Source: Pseudomonadota bacterium (GTDB taxonomy: Bacteria; Pseudomonadota; Alphaproteobacteria; Rhizobiales; Xanthobacteraceae). From it: DNA of 64,000 nucleotides. Every line of letters begins with the position of its first letter. Within the stretch, counting starts at the first letter, position 1. Shown piece after piece: positions 59,196-64,000 of this stretch. The position numbers and the translations under genes were made by a program. Location of the stretch: assembly GCA_023451825.1 (NCBI GenBank), contig JAEXYA010000052.1:1-64000 (forward strand). The letters are read 5' to 3'. The notes under the pieces were generated by a model. It searched no databases. It saw only the letters and a program-made list of their open reading frames with translations, and had not been told where the DNA came from.

Positions 59196-60596
59196 ATGAT
59201 GACGCAAATGTCTCGATGGTCCGTGCTTGCCGCCTTCGCGCTGCTGCTGTGTGCCACCTCCGCCCATGCCAAGCGCGTGGCGCTGGTGATCGGCAATGAC
59301 GTCTATACCAACATGCCTGCCGCCCAGCAGTTGCAGAAGGCCGTCAACGACGCCCGCACCATCGGCCGTGCGCTCACCGCGCTCGGTTTCGACGTCACCA
59401 TCGGCACCAATCTCGGCCGCCAGGCCATGGTGGACCGGCTGTCTGATTTCACCGCCAAACTCGCACCCGGCGACACCGCGGCGCTGTTCTTCGCCGGCCA
59501 TGGCGTCGCCATCGGCGGCGTCAATTATCTCGTGCCATCGGATGTGCCGCCGGTGAACGAAGGCGCCGAAGCACGCGTTCGCGGCGCCTCGCTGGCGGAG
59601 CCGGATATCATCGCGGAAATCCAGGCGAAATCCGTCAGCGTGGCCTTGCTGGTGATCGATGCCTGTCGCGACAATCCGTTTCCACGCAATGCCGGCCGCT
59701 CCATCGGCAGTTCGCGCGGCCTGGCCGATGCAAAACCGGCCCGCGGAATCTTCACGATCTATTCCGCCGGCATCGGCCAGACCGCGCTGGATCGCCTGAC
59801 CGATAAAGACCCCGAACCGAATTCGGTCTTTACCCGCATCTTCGCCGAGGAACTGGTGAAGCCCAACCTGCATCTCGGCGATCTCGCGGTGGAGACCCGC
59901 GAGCGCGTGGCGGCACTGGCACTGCGCGCCACCGATCGCGCCGGCAATCCGGCGCCGCATGAACAGACGCCGGCCTATTACGACCAGACACTCGGCGGTC
60001 GCATCTATCTCGCCGGCACCTCCGTCGATGCGCCGAAAGTGGCTGCGGCGCCGTCCCCGCCGCGCGTTGATGTCGCTGCGATTGCGCCGAAGCAGGTCGA
60101 AGCCGAACGTGCCGCGAGCCTGCCGCGACCGGGGGCGCCGAACGAGGTCTGCGCGCGCAATGGTGCGGAGACCTATTGCGTCTCGTCGGTGCTGCCCGGC
60201 CAGTTCAACAATGCCTATGGGCCTGCCAATCTGTTCAGCGGCCCGCAAGGCGTTGCGTGGGTTGAAGGAAGGTCCGGGCAGGGCGTCGGTGAATGGATCA
60301 CGGTTGAATTCGACAGCCTGCGCCGCGTGAGCTCCTTCGTATTCCGCAACGGCTATCAGAAGGACGACGACATCTATCGCAAGAACGGCCGCGTGAAGCG
60401 CCTGCTGCTGCAGACATCCAATGGTGCGCGCATCCCGCTCGAACTGGACGATCGCTCCGGCGTGCAGACATGGACGCTGACCACGCCGGTGGAAGCCCAG
60501 TGGCTGAAATTCGTGATCGACGAGGTCTATCCCGGCAGCCGTTACTCCGACACGGCTTTGAGCAAGCTCACCGTCAATTCGGAGCGCATCCGATGA
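59196..60596 (+). CDS. Exported caspase-like protein with C-terminal glycan-binding domain
   Basis: A 466-residue protein: signal peptide to residue 25 (AHA), then a caspase (C14) domain with the catalytic dyad His102 in FFAGHGVAIGG and Cys157 in VIDACRDNP. An Ala/Pro linker (about 275-315) leads to a C-terminal domain of about 140 residues (CVSSVLPGQFNNAYGPANLF..., VEFDSLRRVSSFVFRNGY) of the NADase-type glycan-binding kind. The protease should act in the periplasm. Its target is unknown. The next gene overlaps its stop by four bases, so the two are translationally coupled. Confidence 0.85.
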   Translation: MMTQMSRWSVLAAFALLLCATSAHAKRVALVIGNDVYTNMPAAQQLQKAVNDARTIGRALTALGFDVTIGTNLGRQAMVDRLSDFTAKLAPGDTAALFFAGHGVAIGGVNYLVPSDVPPVNEGAEARVRGASLAEPDIIAEIQAKSVSVALLVIDACRDNPFPRNAGRSIGSSRGLADAKPARGIFTIYSAGIGQTALDRLTDKDPEPNSVFTRIFAEELVKPNLHLGDLAVETRERVAALALRATDRAGNPAPHEQTPAYYDQTLGGRIYLAGTSVDAPKVAAAPSPPRVDVAAIAPKQVEAERAASLPRPGAPNEVCARNGAETYCVSSVLPGQFNNAYGPANLFSGPQGVAWVEGRSGQGVGEWITVEFDSLRRVSSFVFRNGYQKDDDIYRKNGRVKRLLLQTSNGARIPLELDDRSGVQTWTLTTPVEAQWLKFVIDEVYPGSRYSDTALSKLTVNSERIR

Positions 60597-61333
60597 TGCG
60601 CCGGCTTGTGGTGACGGCCCTCATTGCTATCTGCGCGCCGGCATCGGCTCAGGCACTGCCGGATGATTTCGTGTTTCTGCGCGATATCGATCCCGGCATC
60701 CAGCAGGACATCCGCTATGCCGGCGTCAATAACTTCGTCGGCCGCAAGCTCGTCGGCTATGACGCTGCCGAATGCGTGGTGAAGCGATCGGTCGGGCAGG
60801 CGCTCGCAAAAGTGCAGCAGGAGCTGAAAGCGCAGAACCTGTCGCTCAAGATGCTCGACTGCTATCGCCCGACGCGCGCCTCGCGTGACATGGTGGCCTG
60901 GGCGCAGGACGGCAACGAGACGCCGGCGCAGAAACGATACAATCCGTCCTTCAACAAGGCCGACCTGTTTCGCCTCGGCTATATCGCCGAACGCTCCGGG
61001 CATTCCACCGGTGCCGCCGTCGATCTCACGCTGGTCGATCTCCGCGCGCCGGGATCACCGCCGTTCGATCCTGCGAAGGCCTATGGCAATTGCATTGCCT
61101 CCGAGGCCCAGCGCGCGCCGGAAGCGAGTGTCGACATGGGCACGGGTTATGATTGCTCGGACGCGAAAGCGTGGACCGCATCGCGCGCGATCAGCGCGCC
61201 GCAACGTCGCTGGCGCGACATCCTCGTGACCACCATGCGCAAGCAGGGATTCGTGAACTATTCGAAAGAGTGGTGGCACTTCTCAATGCCGGGTGTCGGC
61301 ACGAAGGCGTATGATTTTCCGATCAGGCGATGA
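60593..61333 (+). CDS. VanX-type D-alanyl-D-alanine dipeptidase (M15D)
   Basis: A 246-residue exported zinc enzyme: signal peptide to about residue 21, and the VanX set His137 and Asp144 in SGHSTGAAVDL, Glu226 and His229 in KEWWHF, with the transition-state Arg92 in CYRPTRAS. It cleaves D-Ala-D-Ala dipeptides. The ATG overlaps the caspase-like stop (ATGA). No vanH or vanA is present, so a recycling role in the periplasm is more likely than glycopeptide resistance. Confidence 0.9.
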   Translation: MMRRLVVTALIAICAPASAQALPDDFVFLRDIDPGIQQDIRYAGVNNFVGRKLVGYDAAECVVKRSVGQALAKVQQELKAQNLSLKMLDCYRPTRASRDMVAWAQDGNETPAQKRYNPSFNKADLFRLGYIAERSGHSTGAAVDLTLVDLRAPGSPPFDPAKAYGNCIASEAQRAPEASVDMGTGYDCSDAKAWTASRAISAPQRRWRDILVTTMRKQGFVNYSKEWWHFSMPGVGTKAYDFPIRR

Positions 61334-61343
61334 AAACTCGGTG

Positions 61344-61440
61344 CCGTAGGATGGGTTGAGCGCAGCGAAAACCCATCACTTTGCTCTCGTGGAAAGCTCC
61401 AACGATGGGTTTTCGCGAAGACGCTCAACCCATCCTACGG
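61344..61440. repeat. Palindromic repeat family A, copy 5
   Basis: CCGTAGGATGGGTTGAGCG at the left and CGCTCAACCCATCCTACGG at the right, inner AAAACCCATC/GATGGGTTTT. Confidence 0.85.
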
Positions 61441-61513
61441 CTCCGCGCCTCGTATTACTCTCCGATCCAGCGTAAAATGATTCGCAACACGCTCCATCTG
61501 CCGGAACATCCCG

Positions 61514-63160
61514 ATGACGTCTCCCATCTCCGCCAAACATGCGGTGCTCAACCAGTCGCCGCCCTTCGAGGACGTCAATCTGTTCGAGCTGGACCGGCCG
61601 CTGGTCGATGCGCTCGCTTTCAACGATGCCTCCAGCGCCTTCATCGCGCATTCCGATTTCGGCAAGCAGTGGGGCTCGGCCGAGATGGCCAATCGCGCGC
61701 GCTTGGCCAATGAGAACACGCCGAAACTGCGCAGTTTCGACGCGCGCGGCAATCGCCGCGACGAGGTCGATTTTCATCCGGCCTATCATGAGCTGATGAC
61801 AGCGAGCGTCGCGGCCGGCATCCACAACTCGACCTGGACCGCGGACGGCAAGCCCAGGGGCCGCGCATCCGAGACCATCCGTGCCGCAAAGTTCTACATG
61901 GCCGCGCAGGTCGAGACGGGACATCTGTGTCCCATCACCATGACGCGCGCCGCGGTGGGCGCGCTCGTCTCGCAGCCGGATGTGCTGGCGCAGGCGATGC
62001 CGATCATCGGCAGCAGCACTTATGATCCGAGCTTCAAGCCGTGGCTTGAGAAATCCGGCATGACCCTCGGCATGGGCATGACCGAGCGCCAGGGCGGCAC
62101 GGATGTGCGCACCAACTTGACCATGGCCAAGCGCGATGGCGATGCCTTCCAGATCACCGGCCACAAATGGTTCATGTCGGCGCCGATGTGCGACGCCTTC
62201 CTCGTGCTGGCGCAGGAAGAGGGCGGCCTCAGCTGCTTCTTCATGCCGCGTTTCCGACCGGATGGATCGCTCAACGCGCTGAATTTCCAGAGGCTGAAAG
62301 ACAAGCTCGGCAATCGCTCCAATGCCTCATCGGAGGTCGAATTCAATGACGCCTATGCGCTGCGCGTCGGCGAGGAGGGCAAGGGCATCCGCACCATCAT
62401 CCAGATGGTGCAACTGACGCGGCAGGACTGCGCCATCGCCTCGGCCGGACTGATGCGCTCGGGTCTCGTCCATGCGCTGCATCACGCCCGCCATCGCAGC
62501 GTGTTCCAGAAACATCTCGCCGATCAGCCGATGATGCACAGCGTGCTCGCCGACATGGCGCTGCATGTGGAGGCGACGACGGCGCTGGTGATGCGTCTCT
62601 GCCGTGCCTTCGACCAGGCGGCTGAGGATGCGACCGAAGCCGCTTACATGCGCTTCCTCACGCCGGTCGTAAAATACTGGGTCTGCAAGTCCGCGCCGGG
62701 CTTCCTCTATGAAGCGATGGAGTGCCTCGGCGGCAATGGCTACGTGGAAGAGGGAATCCTTGCACGGCATTATCGCGAGGCGCCGGTCAATGCGATCTGG
62801 GAGGGTTCGGGCAATGTCATGTGTCTCGATGTCCTCCGGGCGCTGTCACGCGAGGGCGATGCAGCTACCGGCGTGCTGCAGGAGCTGATGCAGGAGACAC
62901 ACGGACTGCCCGGCGCGTCCGATGTGGCGTCCTTTGTGATCCGCTGCCTGCTGCGGCCGGACAGCGAACGCGTCGCGCGTCAGGCCGTGGAGGCGCTGGC
63001 GATGCTGGCGGCGGCCGCCGCGCTCAACATGATCCATCCGCCCCATGCGGAACTGTTTGCCCGGACGCGCCTCGACGGCCCGCGCAGCATGCTTTATGGC
63101 GCGGCGGAATTTACCGAGGCGCAGGCCCGCGGATTGCTTGAACGGGCGCTGCCGCTGTGA
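61514..63160 (+). CDS. aidB: AidB-like acyl-CoA dehydrogenase family protein
   Basis: A 548-residue flavoprotein with the AidB pattern: GMGMTERQGGTDVRTN, HKWFMSAPMCDAFLVLAQ, KLGNRSNASSEVEF and the late NAIWEGSGNVMCLDVLRAL. In E. coli AidB belongs to the adaptive response to alkylating agents and binds DNA. Its stop overlaps the CPBP gene start (GTGA), suggesting coupling. The start at 61514 gives the standard N-terminus (NQSPPFEDVNLFELDRPL). Confidence 0.92.
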   Translation: MTSPISAKHAVLNQSPPFEDVNLFELDRPLVDALAFNDASSAFIAHSDFGKQWGSAEMANRARLANENTPKLRSFDARGNRRDEVDFHPAYHELMTASVAAGIHNSTWTADGKPRGRASETIRAAKFYMAAQVETGHLCPITMTRAAVGALVSQPDVLAQAMPIIGSSTYDPSFKPWLEKSGMTLGMGMTERQGGTDVRTNLTMAKRDGDAFQITGHKWFMSAPMCDAFLVLAQEEGGLSCFFMPRFRPDGSLNALNFQRLKDKLGNRSNASSEVEFNDAYALRVGEEGKGIRTIIQMVQLTRQDCAIASAGLMRSGLVHALHHARHRSVFQKHLADQPMMHSVLADMALHVEATTALVMRLCRAFDQAAEDATEAAYMRFLTPVVKYWVCKSAPGFLYEAMECLGGNGYVEEGILARHYREAPVNAIWEGSGNVMCLDVLRALSREGDAATGVLQELMQETHGLPGASDVASFVIRCLLRPDSERVARQAVEALAMLAAAAALNMIHPPHAELFARTRLDGPRSMLYGAAEFTEAQARGLLERALPL

Positions 63161-63942
63161 CGTCGCCCGATACGCCTGCACCGGCCGATCTGCCACCCGC
63201 TGCCAAACCACCGCGGGTCTGGAAATTCTGGGGCACCACGCTATGGGGCGTGCTGGCCTTCGCGGCGATGTCGCTCGGCCAACTCACGGTGGTCGCCTTT
63301 GAGGTGATCCGCAGCGGCGAGCCGATCGATCTCGGGCTGATTGTGAAGGCGGTCAGCAGCGGGACCACGGTGGCGCTCTCGGTGATCATGGGGCTGCCCG
63401 CTGTGTGTCTCGCGCTGTGGCTCGCGATCCGTCTCGCGCGAAACTCCTTCACCGATTATCTCGGGCTTCGCGGCACCTCATGGAAGAACTGGCTGCTCGG
63501 CACCGCGGCGTTGATCGCTCTGGTCGGCGCATGGGAGGTCATGGCGAAGCTCGCGGGGCAGAAGTCCGCACCCGGCTTCATGCTCGATGTGGTGAAATCG
63601 GCGCAGGCTGACGGCACGCTCTGGCTGCTGGTGATCGCGCTCACGGCAGGTGCTGCGATCACCGAGGAAATTCTCGCGCGTGGTTTTCTCTATCGCGGTT
63701 GGTCGGAATCGTTCCTGCGGCCGGTCGGTGCCATTGTCTTGTCGTCGCTGGTGTGGACGGCGATGCATGCCCAGTATTACGACCCCTTCCTGTTTTCGCA
63801 GGTTTTCACCATGGGTCTGCTGTTCGGCTATCTGCGCCACCGCAGCGGCTCGACCTGGCTGACCATCTGGCTCCACGCCTTGAACAATTTTGCTGCGACG
63901 GTGCAGACACTGCTGATCATGAAGGGTGTTATTTCGCTGTAA
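63157..63942 (+). CDS. CPBP family intramembrane metalloprotease
   Basis: A 261-residue polytopic membrane protein with the CPBP/CAAX-protease motifs: EEILARGFLYRGW (EExxxR), a His in WTAMHAQY and HALNNFAATV near the end. The family cleaves within membranes; targets are unknown. The GTG start overlaps the aidB stop by four bases. The window ends 58 bases after its stop, with nothing seen in that tail. Confidence 0.88.
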   Translation: MTSPDTPAPADLPPAAKPPRVWKFWGTTLWGVLAFAAMSLGQLTVVAFEVIRSGEPIDLGLIVKAVSSGTTVALSVIMGLPAVCLALWLAIRLARNSFTDYLGLRGTSWKNWLLGTAALIALVGAWEVMAKLAGQKSAPGFMLDVVKSAQADGTLWLLVIALTAGAAITEEILARGFLYRGWSESFLRPVGAIVLSSLVWTAMHAQYYDPFLFSQVFTMGLLFGYLRHRSGSTWLTIWLHALNNFAATVQTLLIMKGVISL

Positions 63943-64000
63943 CCTTTCCAAGGTCTCGTGCTGCCCTGGCGAGCGTAGCTGCCTCGGTCATCTGCCCGCG

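Noticed and set aside
60593..61333. Glycopeptide-resistance cluster around the VanX-type gene
   Set aside because: No vanH, vanA, vanR or vanS neighbours; the gene is exported and paired with a caspase-like protein.
1..64000. tRNA, rRNA, CRISPR, integrase or transposase genes
   Set aside because: None was seen on either strand. The palindromic repeats lack the regular spacers of a CRISPR array.

Overview
The window reads as a chromosomal segment of a GC-rich alphaproteobacterium of the Bradyrhizobium / Rhodopseudomonas / Afipia / Tardiphaga group. The evidence is the set of lineage-typical genes (MipZ, DivK-PleD, EipB, a phasin, DUF3572, DUF983), the local order topA-rnr-DUF983-NUDIX, the presence of sigma-EcfG type promoters, and a GAAC-N7-GAAC LexA box. 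I see no rRNA or tRNA genes, transposase, integrase, phage or CRISPR array. The genus is not resolved.

Layout. 0-4 kb: left-edge gene fragment behind an SOS-type promoter, TRIC-like channel, secreted glycerophosphodiesterase, small secreted protein, alpha/beta hydrolase. 4-7.7 kb: a likely general-stress island with two small membrane-protein genes, a divergent formyltransferase-fold gene, and a KaiC-like double ATPase with a single-domain response regulator; at least two of its transcription units carry clear EcfG promoters. 8-24 kb: indolepyruvate ferredoxin oxidoreductase, panC, mipZ, a hydrolase, a ParDE-like toxin-antitoxin pair, a DnaJ-domain protein, a D,D-carboxypeptidase with SPOR domain, a phasin, a TadG-like protein, clpS and clpA (clpA has its own EcfG promoter), a PilZ protein. 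24-38.9 kb: a cysteine homologue of GrdB, a lytic transglycosylase, AzlCD, a TctC-type binding protein, TrmO, HIT, GNAT, RidA plus a second GDPD, EipB, malonyl-CoA decarboxylase, an orphan ABC binding protein, and a flavin reductase-MarR fusion facing a NicX-like ring-cleavage dioxygenase.

39-64 kb: dinB with DUF3572, divK-pleD, rpmG (L33), an LLM monooxygenase, the topA-rnr-DUF983-NUDIX run, azoR with a divergent HxlR regulator, two small membrane genes, dprA, a nuclease-like orphan, plsY, a pyrB - small ORF - pyrC-like operon whose dihydroorotase lacks its metal ligands, then a periplasmic caspase-like protein translationally coupled to a VanX-type dipeptidase, and AidB coupled to a CPBP protease.

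The most striking non-coding feature is the density of intergenic palindromic repeats: 21 copies in seven families (A to G here). They occupy almost every 3' intergenic gap. Families A and B appear to share one two-hairpin architecture with compensating stem changes.
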